From NCBI GenBank assembly GCA_017608575.1, contig JAFCFP010000002.1:1-54349 (forward strand): a stretch of DNA of 54,349 bases, written 5' to 3'. How positions within the stretch are numbered: the first letter of the stretch is position 1; every line of letters starts with the position of its first letter. Below the pieces are notes generated by a model that was given only the letters and a program-made list of their open reading frames with translations, ran no database searches and was not told where the DNA came from. The DNA is from Candidatus Iainarchaeum sp. (lineage in GTDB: Archaea > Iainarchaeota > Iainarchaeia > Iainarchaeales > DTGL01). The position numbers were made by a program, and so were the translations under genes. Positions 16,819-24,572 of the stretch are shown here, one piece after another.

Positions 16819-17711
16819 TTCGTGGATTGCCAGAAGAAGAATTCTTTGCCTCAGGCCATAGAGCTTGTGCTGGATGCGGTGCACCAATAGCAATAAGACA
16901 TATATTAAAGGCAGCTGGAAAAAACACAATAGTAGTGCAAGCAACCGGTTGCATGGAAGTTGTTTCATCACCTTATCCGCAAACGGCATGGGAAATTCCA
17001 TGGATTCACGCAGCATTTGAAACAGCTGCTTCAACAGCTAGTGGAGTTTGGAGAGCACTTAAAATGCAAGGCAGGGAAAACATTAACGTTGTCGCATTCG
17101 GTGGAGATGGTGCAACTTATGACATTGGCTTTGGAGCAATAAGTGGTGCATTTGAAAGAGGCGAAAACTTTTTGTACGTCTGCAATGAAAACGGTGCATA
17201 TATGAATACCGGCATTCAAAGAAGTTCTGCCACACCATTTGGAGCAAGCGCTACAACTACTCCTGCTGGAAAAAAGATTCCTGGAAAAAGAGAATTCAAA
17301 AAGCCTGTGCCATTTATTATGGCTGCCCATGGAGCACCATATGTTGCAACAGCCACTGTTGCTGACCCAAATGATATTTTTAACAAGGCAAAAAAAGGCC
17401 TTGAAACAAAAGGTCCTTGTTATTTGGAAGTTTTTTCACCGTGTCCAACCGGATGGCATTCTGATAGCGCTAAAAGCATTGAAATTGCAAGGCTGGCAGT
17501 GGAAACAAGGATTTATCCTTTGTTTGAAATAATTAATGGCAGGGTGAAAATTACACGCGATGTGCCAGAACCAAAACCAGTGGAAGAATACCTCAAAACA
17601 CAGGGTCGTTTTAAGCACTTGGGTTCAGAGGACATTAAAACAATACAGCAACGCGTTAATGAAACATGGGAAAAACTCAAAAAAATGGAAGAGAGTGGTT
17701 GCAAGTATTAA
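16815..17711 (+). CDS. porB: Pyruvate:ferredoxin oxidoreductase, beta subunit
   Basis: A 298-residue beta subunit that holds thiamine diphosphate and the proximal [4Fe-4S] cluster. Cys18 and Cys21 (CAGC), Cys46 (TGCMEV) and the Cys of FSPCPTGW are the expected cluster ligands. The TPP/Mg motif is GGDGATYDIGFGAI, followed by NENGAYMNTGIQRS. GTG overlaps the porA stop. This enzyme links to thiL-thiC thiamine genes elsewhere in the window and to tryptophanase, which would release pyruvate. Confidence 0.96.
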   Translation: MIRGLPEEEFFASGHRACAGCGAPIAIRHILKAAGKNTIVVQATGCMEVVSSPYPQTAWEIPWIHAAFETAASTASGVWRALKMQGRENINVVAFGGDGATYDIGFGAISGAFERGENFLYVCNENGAYMNTGIQRSSATPFGASATTTPAGKKIPGKREFKKPVPFIMAAHGAPYVATATVADPNDIFNKAKKGLETKGPCYLEVFSPCPTGWHSDSAKSIEIARLAVETRIYPLFEIINGRVKITRDVPEPKPVEEYLKTQGRFKHLGSEDIKTIQQRVNETWEKLKKMEESGCKY

Positions 17712-17737
17712 TGCAACCACGCCAGCGCACTATTTTT

Positions 17738-18061
17738 TTAAATTGAAGAAGCACTTGATCTGCTTTGGCTTCTGTGAAGCATTAATTGTGGAACAAAAAC
17801 AATAACGCCCCAAACGAAAAACATGGCAAGAGTCATTGGAACGCCAACTGCAAGCATTTCGGGGAGAACTTCTTCAAGCCCAGCTGTAAGGAATGGCGGA
17901 TAAGGCACAACTTCTTGGTGGGCAATGTGTTCAACTGCGAGCATTATCACTCCACCCCAAAGCAGGGAATTCAAAATATTAATTTTGAGTTTTTTTGGAA
18001 ACCTTTTCCTCAAAGCAGTTAAAACTATTGCTGCTGCCATTGGCACAGTAAAACACGCCAC
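17738..18061 (-). CDS. Small three-helix membrane protein, paralogue of the next gene
   Basis: A 107-residue membrane protein I do not recognise. There are three hydrophobic segments (about 3-18, 30-46 and 68-92). TM2 ends in LAVEHIAHQEVV, which aligns with LIDHVLGYEGGE of the neighbouring gene: an acid-His pair followed by a Glu. I start at GTG 18061, where AGGTGG at 18069-18074 is a good ribosome site; the longer frame to 18127 would overlap the upstream paralogue. The tandem pair is divergent from NikR, which suggests metal handling. That is inference, since no transporter family is recognised. Confidence 0.65.
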   Translation of the reverse strand: MACFTVPMAAAIVLTALRKRFPKKLKINILNSLLWGGVIMLAVEHIAHQEVVPYPPFLTAGLEEVLPEMLAVGVPMTLAMFFVWGVIVFVPQLMLHRSQSRSSASSI

Positions 18062-18074
18062 AAAAAACCACCTC

Positions 18075-18356
18075 TTAAATTTTTCCTTTGACTCTGTCGA
18101 ATAAAAGCACAGCTTCCCATACTGCAAAAATCGGAATCAGCATTGCAATTCCAAGAACCGTTCCATTGGTTATAAGGCCGCTTGTTTGGAATTCCAAAAA
18201 TTCGCCGCCTTCATAGCCCAAAACATGGTCAATTAAAATCATTATTCCTGCACCCCAAAGCATAAGGCTCAAAAAGCCAAGCCTGTATTTTTTTGGAGCA
18301 AAAAACCAAAAAGCTGTAACAGCAATTGCCGCAATCAGCGTAGTTAAAAGCCACAT
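18075..18356 (-). CDS. Small three-helix membrane protein, first of a tandem paralogous pair
   Basis: A 93-residue protein with three hydrophobic helices (about 2-20, 27-46 and 67-87). The middle of TM2, LSLMLWGAGIMILIDH, aligns with LNSLLWGGVIMLAVEH in the downstream paralogue. The following GYEGGEF and AHQEVV both carry a Glu just beyond the membrane. ATG is at 18356. The 118 bp to the divergent nikR contains repeated half-sites. The function is unknown; nickel or another metal is a guess from context only. Confidence 0.7.
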   Translation of the reverse strand: MWLLTTLIAAIAVTAFWFFAPKKYRLGFLSLMLWGAGIMILIDHVLGYEGGEFLEFQTSGLITNGTVLGIAMLIPIFAVWEAVLLFDRVKGKI

Positions 18357-18385
18357 TCTACCACCCGTAACAACTTTTTATTTTT

Positions 18386-18453
18386 CGTGCTATTGTTGAG
18401 TGTGCAAAAATATTTAAATGTTTTGATAGCAAGTTTTTCTTATTATTAGCACG
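18386..18453. promoter_or_regulatory. Three operator-like half-sites around the nikR promoter
   Basis: CGTGCTAT at 18386-18393 is an inverted match to TTAGCACG at 18446-18453 (seven bases CGTGCTA/TAGCACG exact) and, with one mismatch in eight bases, to ATAGCAAG at 18426-18433. The two right-hand copies are direct repeats exactly 20 bp apart, and the first and second sites lie 40 bp apart centre to centre, all near whole helical turns. They bracket the nikR TATA box. NikR binds inverted half-sites as a tetramer in known systems, so autoregulation and control of the divergent membrane genes are plausible. No binding data support it. Confidence 0.4.
18409..18417 (+). promoter_or_regulatory. TATA box of nikR
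   Basis: AATATTTAAA-type TATA element preceded by a purine-rich AAAA stretch resembling a BRE. It predicts transcription starting near 18440, which leaves a leader of about 35 bases carrying the AGGTG ribosome site before ATG 18475. Confidence 0.45.
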
Positions 18454-18474
18454 CTGTAAGTGAAAGGTGCCACC

Positions 18475-18900
18475 ATGGCTGTGGAAAGGGTTGGAGTTTC
18501 ATTTGAACCGATGCTGTTAAAAAACTTTGATGCATTGATCCAAAAAAAAGGCTATCCTAACCGCTCCGAAGCAATAAGGGATCTGGTGCGGAGAAGCATT
18601 GCAGAGGAAAAAATTAAATCAAGGAAAGGCAACGTTGTAGGCACAATTACAATCGTTTATGAGCACCATTCTCACAATGTTGCCAGCCAACTGTTGCACT
18701 TGCAACACCTGCACAACAGCGAGATTTATTCAACAACCCATGTTCATATTGACAAACACGCCTGTCTCGAGGTTTTAGTTGTTCACGGAGATTACAAAAA
18801 AGTAAAAAAGCTTGCAGATAACATTAAGGCAATGAAAGGAGTGAAATACGGCGAGTTAGTCATAACAAAGGGGAATATTTTAAAGGAAACAAAAAAGTAA
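18475..18900 (+). CDS. nikR: Nickel-responsive ribbon-helix-helix regulator NikR-like
   Basis: A 141-residue regulator. Residues 1-45 form a ribbon-helix-helix DNA-binding domain (RVGVSFEPMLLKNFDALIQK). Residues about 55-135 are an ACT-like metal-sensing domain. The nickel-site residues appear as His78/His80 in LQHLHN, His89 and His91 in THVHID, and Cys97 in ACLEV, matching the known three-His-one-Cys square-planar site. The start is ATG 18475 with AGGTG seven bases upstream; the GTG at 18460 is rejected. It is divergent from two small membrane-protein genes, its likely targets. Confidence 0.92.
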   Translation: MAVERVGVSFEPMLLKNFDALIQKKGYPNRSEAIRDLVRRSIAEEKIKSRKGNVVGTITIVYEHHSHNVASQLLHLQHLHNSEIYSTTHVHIDKHACLEVLVVHGDYKKVKKLADNIKAMKGVKYGELVITKGNILKETKK

Positions 18901-18940
18901 AAAGAAAAGCCTTTTTTTAATTTTGCTCCACATTTTTTAC

Positions 18941-19035
18941 GGGCAGGGCAAAACGAATTCTTGAAAAAGGATTCAACCAACTCTCTTAGCAGCACTGCCG
19001 CATGGCAGTGTGCCCTGCCTGCTTTTCTCTCTACC
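18941..19035 (+). ncRNA. Candidate structured RNA: three-way junction with GAAA-capped hairpin
   Basis: P1 pairs 18941-18950 with 19011-19020 (nine Watson-Crick pairs plus a terminal G-U). P2 pairs 18955-18962 with 18967-18974 (eight pairs, one wobble) closed by a GAAA tetraloop. P3 pairs 18993-18999 with 19004-19010 (seven perfect pairs, loop GCAT), abutting P1 with no linker. The J2/3 strand is 18 unpaired bases. A TATA-like CCTTTTTTTAATTTT at 18910-18924 sits about 25 bp before G18941, and a T-rich tract (GCTTTTCTCTCT) follows P1. It could be a free sRNA or a leader element of the next gene. No known family is recognised. Confidence 0.5.
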
Positions 19036-19079
19036 GAAAAACAAATCCTATTTTTAACAAATTGGTTGAAAAATTTTAT

Positions 19080-19889
19080 ATGCGCAAACTCCGGCCATCG
19101 AAGGGAGAAGGCAGAAACACAAAGCCAAGACTTATAAAAGGAGGGCTTTTTTCCGGAAAAATATTAAAGGGCATAAATGGAGCTTTGACTGAAAGACAGG
19201 CAAAAACAGCAAAAAGAGCCTGTGAGCACTATCAAAAAACGCTTATTGAAGCAGGCATTCCAATAATTCCAGCTGAAGTTAAAATAGTTGGCCACAGGAA
19301 TTCACACAAGATTTACTTTATTCAACAAATGCTTCAGCCTGAAAAAATTCTTTCAAGATATTTTGCCAATGCCAGCCGCCATGAATGCATGCGAATTATT
19401 GATTCAATGCTGGCTTATGAAAAAAGGATTATAGAATTTAACCGCACTCATAGAGCAAGGCTTTCAATGGATGCAAACTTTCACAATTGGGTAATGGTTA
19501 ACTCTGTGCCAACATTAATTGATTTTTTTCCACCTCGTGCCCAAGGAAAAAAAGGATTTGACAGGGTTGGATTGTATACAGCTAAATCAAAAATTTTTAA
19601 GGCAGGACACGTGGTTTTGTGGCCTATTGCTCAGAGAAGAAAATATGACCCAAAAAAAGCATTACGCGTAATATTGTATGATGCAATCCATTTAAGGCCT
19701 GAACTGGCAGAAGAAATACTTAAAGCGGGGCGCTCTTTCGCCAGAGAAAATTTTTCTGGTAGAGAGCTTTCAAAGCTGTTAAGAAACTTGTCAAGCGCTA
19801 AAACCCTGAAAAAAGCAAGTTTTTTGGGCAGAACTGCAACCAGTATAGAGGACAGAAAAAGAAAAAAACTGGAAAAAAAAGCAAAATGA
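19080..19889 (+). CDS. Protein kinase-like-fold hypothetical protein
   Basis: A 269-residue basic protein. The segment SMDANFHNWVMV, followed by PTLIDFFPPR, resembles the catalytic loop and metal-binding Asp region of kinase-like phosphotransferases of the type seen in some archaeal DUF families. An N-terminal lobe with KILKGINGALTERQAKTAKR and PAEVKIVGHRN precedes it. I do not recognise a named family with certainty. ATG 19080 is preferred because the alternative ATG at 19002 lies inside the P3 hairpin loop of the candidate RNA; the longer form adds 26 residues beginning MAVCPACF. The C-terminus is a Lys/Arg-rich tail. Confidence 0.6.
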   Translation: MRKLRPSKGEGRNTKPRLIKGGLFSGKILKGINGALTERQAKTAKRACEHYQKTLIEAGIPIIPAEVKIVGHRNSHKIYFIQQMLQPEKILSRYFANASRHECMRIIDSMLAYEKRIIEFNRTHRARLSMDANFHNWVMVNSVPTLIDFFPPRAQGKKGFDRVGLYTAKSKIFKAGHVVLWPIAQRRKYDPKKALRVILYDAIHLRPELAEEILKAGRSFARENFSGRELSKLLRNLSSAKTLKKASFLGRTATSIEDRKRKKLEKKAK

Positions 19890-19975
19890 ACAAAAGACAG
19901 CGCAAAGGACAATTATTTTAAATGAAAAAGAATCAAATTATTTACATTGCGTTGAATTCTGGTAGGAGAGCATAA

Positions 19976-20272
19976 ATGGTAAAATCAAAAAAGGAAATAT
20001 TTGGTGAAGGTGAAGAAGAACTGAATGACTATTATGACCAAGAAGAAGACGAAGAAATGCTTGAAGATGATGAAATGACAGCAGCCGAGGCAGGCTTCAT
20101 GGAAGGCTATGAAAACAGTGAGTTAATAAAATGCCGCAATTGCAAAAAACTCTGCGATTTGGAAAATGCAATTGAAAAGGAGATTGACGGAGAAACCTAT
20201 TTGTTTTGCTCAGAAGAATGCGCTGAAGAATTCGAGGAAAGCCAATCAAAAGAAGGGAAAGAATGGACTTAA
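19976..20272 (+). CDS. Small acidic protein with a TRASH-like zinc-binding motif
   Basis: A 98-residue protein. The first 45 residues are extremely acidic (DDYYDQEEDEEMLEDDE-like composition). They are followed by a CRNCKKLC segment and a FCSEECAEEFEES segment, which match the CxxC...FCSxxC arrangement of TRASH/MYM-type metal-binding modules. Such modules bind zinc or copper; the acidic N-terminus may interact with basic partners. GGTAGGAG lies before the ATG. Its end overlaps the start of the UDG gene, so the two are coupled. The role is unknown. Confidence 0.7.
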   Translation: MVKSKKEIFGEGEEELNDYYDQEEDEEMLEDDEMTAAEAGFMEGYENSELIKCRNCKKLCDLENAIEKEIDGETYLFCSEECAEEFEESQSKEGKEWT

Positions 20273-20799
20273 TTCAAGTGGAAAACGCTTTGAAAAAATG
20301 CAAGCGTTGCAATCTCTGGAAAATCCGAAAGAATGTTGTGCCAGGGGAAGGCAGAAAGAATGCAAAAATAATGCTTGTCGGAGAAGCACCAGGAAAAGAA
20401 GAGGACGCCACTGGAAGACCTTTTGTTGGGCGTGCCGGAAAACTGCTCAATTCAATTCTTGAAGAGGCAAAAATAAAACGATCACAATTATACATAACCT
20501 CTGTTTTGAAATGCCACCCCCCACAAAACAGAAAGCCCTTCTCTGGTGAAATAAAAGAATGCCTTCCCTGGCTTGAAAAACAAATTGAAACAATTCAGCC
20601 AAAAATAATTGGGTTAATGGGAAACACTGCAATTAAAAGCCTGCTTGGATTTAATGGAATAACAAAAATGCATGGAAAAACCATTGAAAAAAATGGAAAA
20701 AAATTTCTTCTTTTGTTCCATCCTGCTGCTGGAGTTTACAATGCAAAACTGATTCCAAAAATGAAAAAAGATTACGCAAAATTAATTGAATTTGTTTAG
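20263..20799 (+). CDS. udg: Family 4 (type IV) uracil-DNA glycosylase
   Basis: A 178-residue iron-sulfur uracil-DNA glycosylase that removes uracil arising from cytosine deamination. The [4Fe-4S] cysteines are Cys13 and Cys16 (CKRC), Cys84 and Cys100. The catalytic region GEAPGKEEDATGRPFVGRAG is at 40-59, and the second motif HPAA is at 152-155. The start overlaps the TRASH-like gene. The convergent dCTP deaminase shares the stop region. Together they keep uracil out of DNA, which fits endonuclease IV and RecJ nearby. Confidence 0.95.
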   Translation: MDLIQVENALKKCKRCNLWKIRKNVVPGEGRKNAKIMLVGEAPGKEEDATGRPFVGRAGKLLNSILEEAKIKRSQLYITSVLKCHPPQNRKPFSGEIKECLPWLEKQIETIQPKIIGLMGNTAIKSLLGFNGITKMHGKTIEKNGKKFLLLFHPAAGVYNAKLIPKMKKDYAKLIEFV

Positions 20800-21359
20800 T
20801 TTTCCTTTTCTATCCTACTAAGCATGGGCCCTTTTTGATGAGAGTACTTGCTTTCCTTTCTCTTATTGTATGGTTTTTCGCTTGGGCTTGTCAAGGTTTC
20901 AAATGTTAAACGGCACACTTTTAAGCCTGGCCATAAAACAACCGGCAACTTTGAAATATTTGTCATTTCAAGGGTGAGTGTTCCTTCAAATCCCGGATCA
21001 ATGGAACCAGCAGTGGAATGAATTACTATGCCTAACCTGCCAAGAGATGACCTGCCATCAAGGCGAGCCATTAAATCATTTGGCAGTTTAATTTTTTCCT
21101 TTGTGGTTGCCAGCACAAACTCCCCTGGATGCATTGTGAACGATTTTCCCTTCGGAATCTTTATGAGCTCGGTTAGTTCTTCCCTAATACCCTTCTTTGT
21201 ATCAATATGCGTTACCTCTGAATGCTTAAAAACACGGAATTCCCTTCCCAGGGAAAGGTCAACTGAAGCAACCGTTATTTTTTTTGGATTAATGCCAGTA
21301 ATTTTAAGCCTTCCAGTTCTAATTGCTTTCTTTATATCGCGGTCGCTTAAAACAGCCAT
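20796..21359 (-). CDS. dcd: dCTP deaminase
   Basis: A 187-residue trimeric enzyme of the dUTPase superfamily that deaminates dCTP to dUTP for dTMP synthesis. Family motifs are VDLSLGREFRVF, the catalytic-site segment ARLDGRSSLGRLGI, and HSTAGSIDPGFEGTLTLEMTN. Some archaeal forms also hydrolyse dUTP; the sequence alone does not settle that. ATG 21359 is preferred over GTG 21368 because GGAAGTGA is the ribosome site. It is encoded five bases downstream of the RecJ-like gene, so the two are co-transcribed. Confidence 0.93.
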   Translation of the reverse strand: MAVLSDRDIKKAIRTGRLKITGINPKKITVASVDLSLGREFRVFKHSEVTHIDTKKGIREELTELIKIPKGKSFTMHPGEFVLATTKEKIKLPNDLMARLDGRSSLGRLGIVIHSTAGSIDPGFEGTLTLEMTNISKLPVVLWPGLKVCRLTFETLTSPSEKPYNKRKESKYSHQKGPMLSRIEKEN

Positions 21360-21364
21360 TTTTT

Positions 21365-22444
21365 TCACTTCCTTTTCAAAAGCTTCTGCCTTAAAATCTT
21401 TTTAATGTTCTCCTTAAATTCTTCAAGGTGTTCCCTTGGAACCGAACCAGCTGCTGCTGGAATGTGACCTCCACCACTTGCTCCCGGGATTGAAGCAGTG
21501 GCTTTTTCAAGCAATTCATTCATTTTAATTTTAAAATCCTGTCGCCGCGCAGAAAACCTTACAAGTGGTTTGCCGTTGTCTCCGAAAACAATTATTGTTT
21601 TGTTTGGATGCTTTAATGTCAAGCGGTCAATTACTGCTGATTTTATTTCTTTGTCTGAGCGAATGGTGAAAAAATACAATTCCAGGGATGGAAAAAATTC
21701 TGCTTTTTTTTCAAATTCGGATTCGTGTTTTTTTATTTCATTTTCAAGCACTGAAACAAATTCTTTGAATTTTCCTGAAAGAATTTTTGCTGGAGCCATT
21801 GAATAAAAGTCATTGAATAATTCTGGGAATTTTTCTGGAGCCAATACTTCCACTGCGCTGATTATTTCCTTTAATTGCTTTAATTCATTTAGGGAAATTT
21901 TTAATCTGGCAATTGTTTCATTGAAAAAATCCTTCCATGAATCATAACTCATATCTCCAAGCAATCCAACACAGGCAATCCATGTCTCATTGCTTAAATC
22001 AATTAGCCCCGAACACAAATCAAAGCAGAGCTTTGAAGCAGGATAATTGCTTCCATCCAATTCGCTTAACATTTGGGATTTAATGAAAACAGTTCTGGAA
22101 GAATTCAAATCATTGTATATTTTGTGGTGGTCAAGGATTAGTATTGGAGCAATTGATTCCAATTCTCGGATGAATTCAGGGAACTGGTCAATGGATAAAT
22201 CCAAAAAAACAATTTTATCCGGCTTGAATTCCAAGAGTTTTTCTTTTATTGCTTTTTTTTCATGATAGTCAGCAGAAAAAACCAATTCCGCGCGTTTCCC
22301 GCGGAGTTTTTCCAATGCTTTTGAGAACAACAACGCGGAACAAATGCCATCAGTATCTCTGTGATGCACTACTGCAATTTTTTGCCAAGCGGAAATTTTT
22401 TTCATAAAATTATTGAATCTTTTTTTAAGCCGTGCTTGCTGCAT
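21365..22444 (-). CDS. DHH/DHHA1 phosphoesterase, RecJ-like single-strand nuclease
   Basis: A 359-residue DHH-family protein. Motif I VHHRDTDGIC is near the N-terminus, the DHH motif is ILDHHKIY, and the C-terminal DHHA1 domain ends with SGGGHIPAAAGSVP. Archaeal relatives act as single-strand exonucleases or in the GINS/Cdc45 replication complex. The open frame runs to 22516, but the added N-terminus is atypical; ATG 22444 is the likely start, and ATG 22405 is also possible. It is co-oriented with dcd. Confidence 0.85.
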   Translation of the reverse strand: MQQARLKKRFNNFMKKISAWQKIAVVHHRDTDGICSALLFSKALEKLRGKRAELVFSADYHEKKAIKEKLLEFKPDKIVFLDLSIDQFPEFIRELESIAPILILDHHKIYNDLNSSRTVFIKSQMLSELDGSNYPASKLCFDLCSGLIDLSNETWIACVGLLGDMSYDSWKDFFNETIARLKISLNELKQLKEIISAVEVLAPEKFPELFNDFYSMAPAKILSGKFKEFVSVLENEIKKHESEFEKKAEFFPSLELYFFTIRSDKEIKSAVIDRLTLKHPNKTIIVFGDNGKPLVRFSARRQDFKIKMNELLEKATASIPGASGGGHIPAAAGSVPREHLEEFKENIKKILRQKLLKRK

Positions 22445-22542
22445 ACTATCCAATTTTAAAGGGAAAGTGTTAAAAATGAAAGTAGTGCGTTTGGCTATTC
22501 CAATGCTTGAGCCCATGCAGAGCCGGGAGTCTCTGGAAGCCC

Positions 22543-22571
22543 ATTAGATTTATTAATGTAAGGCATCTAAT
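22543..22571. promoter_or_regulatory. Inverted repeat overlapping the promoter of the 54-residue protein
   Basis: ATTAGAT at 22543-22549 and ATCTAAT at 22565-22571 are a perfect seven-base inverted repeat with a 15 bp spacer. The spacer holds a TATA-like TTATTAATG. The repeat is 25-50 bp upstream of the ATG at 22596. A repressor site is plausible; chance in AT-rich DNA cannot be excluded. Confidence 0.35.
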
Positions 22572-22595
22572 ATTACTCTATTCGGAGGTTTTGGT

Positions 22596-22760
22596 ATGGC
22601 TTGTACTTATAAAAATTCACGGGGTAAAACTTATTACTTGCATCAACGCGGAAAACTTTACTATTTCAGTCAAAAGGAAAACGGGGCAATTGAATTGCCT
22701 GAAGGCTTTAAAATAGTAGAAAACACTCGCACGGGCCTGCCAATGCTCAAAAAGAAATAA
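22596..22760 (+). CDS. Conserved-looking 54-residue Tyr/Lys-rich protein
   Basis: A short real gene of 54 residues. GGAGG at 22584-22588 is a strong ribosome site seven bases before the ATG. The protein contains YYLHQRGKLYYFSQK, then AIELPEGFKIVE, and ends TGLPMLKKK, a compact beta-rich sequence. I recall similar tiny proteins (TYYLH...LYYFS...LPxGFxV...GLPMLKK) in DPANN genomes, but cannot verify it. A possible TATA (TTTATTAATG) lies about 45 bp upstream. The M29 peptidase gene follows 27 bp later. The function is unknown. Confidence 0.75.
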   Translation: MACTYKNSRGKTYYLHQRGKLYYFSQKENGAIELPEGFKIVENTRTGLPMLKKK

Positions 22761-22787
22761 CTCATTCTAAGCTTTTCAGGTGTTCGA

Positions 22788-24572
22788 ATGAAATACAACG
22801 AAAAAGCATTCAATGAAGCGGTTAAATACTACAAAAAGAGCTTTGGAAAAAAGGCAAGAGGAAAAACGGTTTTAATAGTCCTTGAACCAGCAAACGAGAA
22901 AGGATTTTATTCAATTGCTCCTTTAAGCAGGGCATTGCATGACCTAAAAGCAGATGTTAACGTAAAAATTGGGAACAGCAATACTCGATTGCTTGAAAGA
23001 ATTTGGAAAACAAACAATGAATTGCTTCAAGGAAAAAAAACAAAAGCAGCAAATGCATTAAAGGAATTTATCCGTGAAGCAGAAAAGAAAATAAAAAAAG
23101 GCGAATTTGAAAAAATCTTTCTCGAACCAGAAATAAGAATCTATGCAGACAACAAAGGATTCATAGTGAACAACGAGGGAAAATTTTTTTCACTCGAATA
23201 CAAGCAAAAATGGTTCAAAAAATTCAAATGGAAAGAATTGCTCAAAACAAGTGAAAAAATATTAAAATATGGCTATGCATTAAAGAAAAACGAACGATTT
23301 GCAATAAGCTTTGAATTGGTGCCAGCAAAAAAAGACACAGAACTGCCACTGGAAGATTATTTGGATAATTATGCAATTGCAAGAGCAATGCTTCTCGCAG
23401 CGAGAAAAAAATGCAAGCATTCTTCCTTGAATGCAAGCACAATGCGCCGCTCAAAACTTGAAAGAATGGAAAGAATTGGAGATCTAAGCTCAACAATCAG
23501 TGGCTGTGAATACGATAAAAAAGCAAAGGAAAAAGTATTCAAAAAATTCTCTGCGCTTTCAAAAGCATTAAAATTAAACGAATGGAAACACAGTGATGCA
23601 GTTTTTTCAATTGTGGGAAAAGGCTATGCTGGAAAACACTTGTTTGGCGCAATGATTGGATATCCTTCACTTGATGGAAAAACACGTTGGGGTTCTCCCG
23701 GGCAAATGATGTTAAAGCCATGGTGGGCAATGCAGGCATCAATCGACAAACGTAAACCGCAAATGCGCTTGGGAATAACTGAAACTGTTCCAATAAAAGA
23801 ATTCATTGAAACCTGCAACATTGATTATAAAAAAATGCGTTCAAGGAATGAAAAAATAAAAAAAGCAATTGATTCAAGCCAAAAACTATTCGTTAAAGGA
23901 ATAAAAGTAAAAGGCGGCCAAACCCTTCTTGAAATTGCTCTTGTAAGGGGGAAAAAACGCAGGTTAGTGCAAAAAAGTGATTCAGATGCACGCAGAAAAC
24001 TTGACTTGCGCGCTTTTAAGAGAAGCGGCATTAAAGCAGGAATGTTTGCAAATTTTCCCGGCGGAGAAGCTTTTTTAACACCGGAATCAATTAACGGCAC
24101 TGCAATTGGCGACGTTGTAATTAACCTTGACAGGAGCATTCCATTAAGTGCAAAAAAACCAATTGTAATCTCCTTCCATAATGGGAAATGGAGATTCGAA
24201 AAAGGACCCAAATTGGTTGAAAATAAAATGAAGCAAGAACTGAGAGACGCAAAGAAATTGCTGAAAATTTATGAAAAAAACAAATCGCTTCCAAAAAAAG
24301 TCCTAAAATCCTACAGGGAAAACTTTTACAGAGTGGGAGAATTCGCTGTTAACACAAACCCAAAAGCAAAACTCAGCCGTTATTTAATAATAAGCGAAAA
24401 GATTGCAAACATGATTCACATTGCATTGGGGAGCGGATTTGAGCCAGACAGGAACACAATGTACCACTGGGATTTTGTAATTAATGCTCCAAGGCAAAAA
24501 ATGAACATTTATGGCATTAACAAAAAAGGAAAAAGGAAATGGATTTTGAAAAAAGGGAAGTTTGCCCTATGA
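22788..24572 (+). CDS. M29 (aminopeptidase T)-like metallopeptidase, enlarged
   Basis: A 594-residue cytosolic protein whose C-terminal half matches family M29. The presumed metal ligands are the Glu of FPGGEAFLTPE, the Glu of RVGEFAVNTNP, the His of IHIALGSG, and the His and Asp of YHWDFVI. The family is about 360-410 residues, so roughly 180 extra residues are present. These mostly lie before the catalytic half as a Lys-rich region (about 60-290). Peptidase activity is inferred. Its stop overlaps the ATG of an M24 prolidase-like gene, suggesting joint peptide turnover. Confidence 0.75.
   Translation: MKYNEKAFNEAVKYYKKSFGKKARGKTVLIVLEPANEKGFYSIAPLSRALHDLKADVNVKIGNSNTRLLERIWKTNNELLQGKKTKAANALKEFIREAEKKIKKGEFEKIFLEPEIRIYADNKGFIVNNEGKFFSLEYKQKWFKKFKWKELLKTSEKILKYGYALKKNERFAISFELVPAKKDTELPLEDYLDNYAIARAMLLAARKKCKHSSLNASTMRRSKLERMERIGDLSSTISGCEYDKKAKEKVFKKFSALSKALKLNEWKHSDAVFSIVGKGYAGKHLFGAMIGYPSLDGKTRWGSPGQMMLKPWWAMQASIDKRKPQMRLGITETVPIKEFIETCNIDYKKMRSRNEKIKKAIDSSQKLFVKGIKVKGGQTLLEIALVRGKKRRLVQKSDSDARRKLDLRAFKRSGIKAGMFANFPGGEAFLTPESINGTAIGDVVINLDRSIPLSAKKPIVISFHNGKWRFEKGPKLVENKMKQELRDAKKLLKIYEKNKSLPKKVLKSYRENFYRVGEFAVNTNPKAKLSRYLIISEKIANMIHIALGSGFEPDRNTMYHWDFVINAPRQKMNIYGINKKGKRKWILKKGKFAL

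Noticed and set aside
22511..22542. CAGAG/CTCTG hairpin and GC-rich stretch before the 54-residue gene as an RNA element
   Set aside because: Only a five-base stem with no additional helices; it also overlaps the possible long form of the RecJ-like gene.
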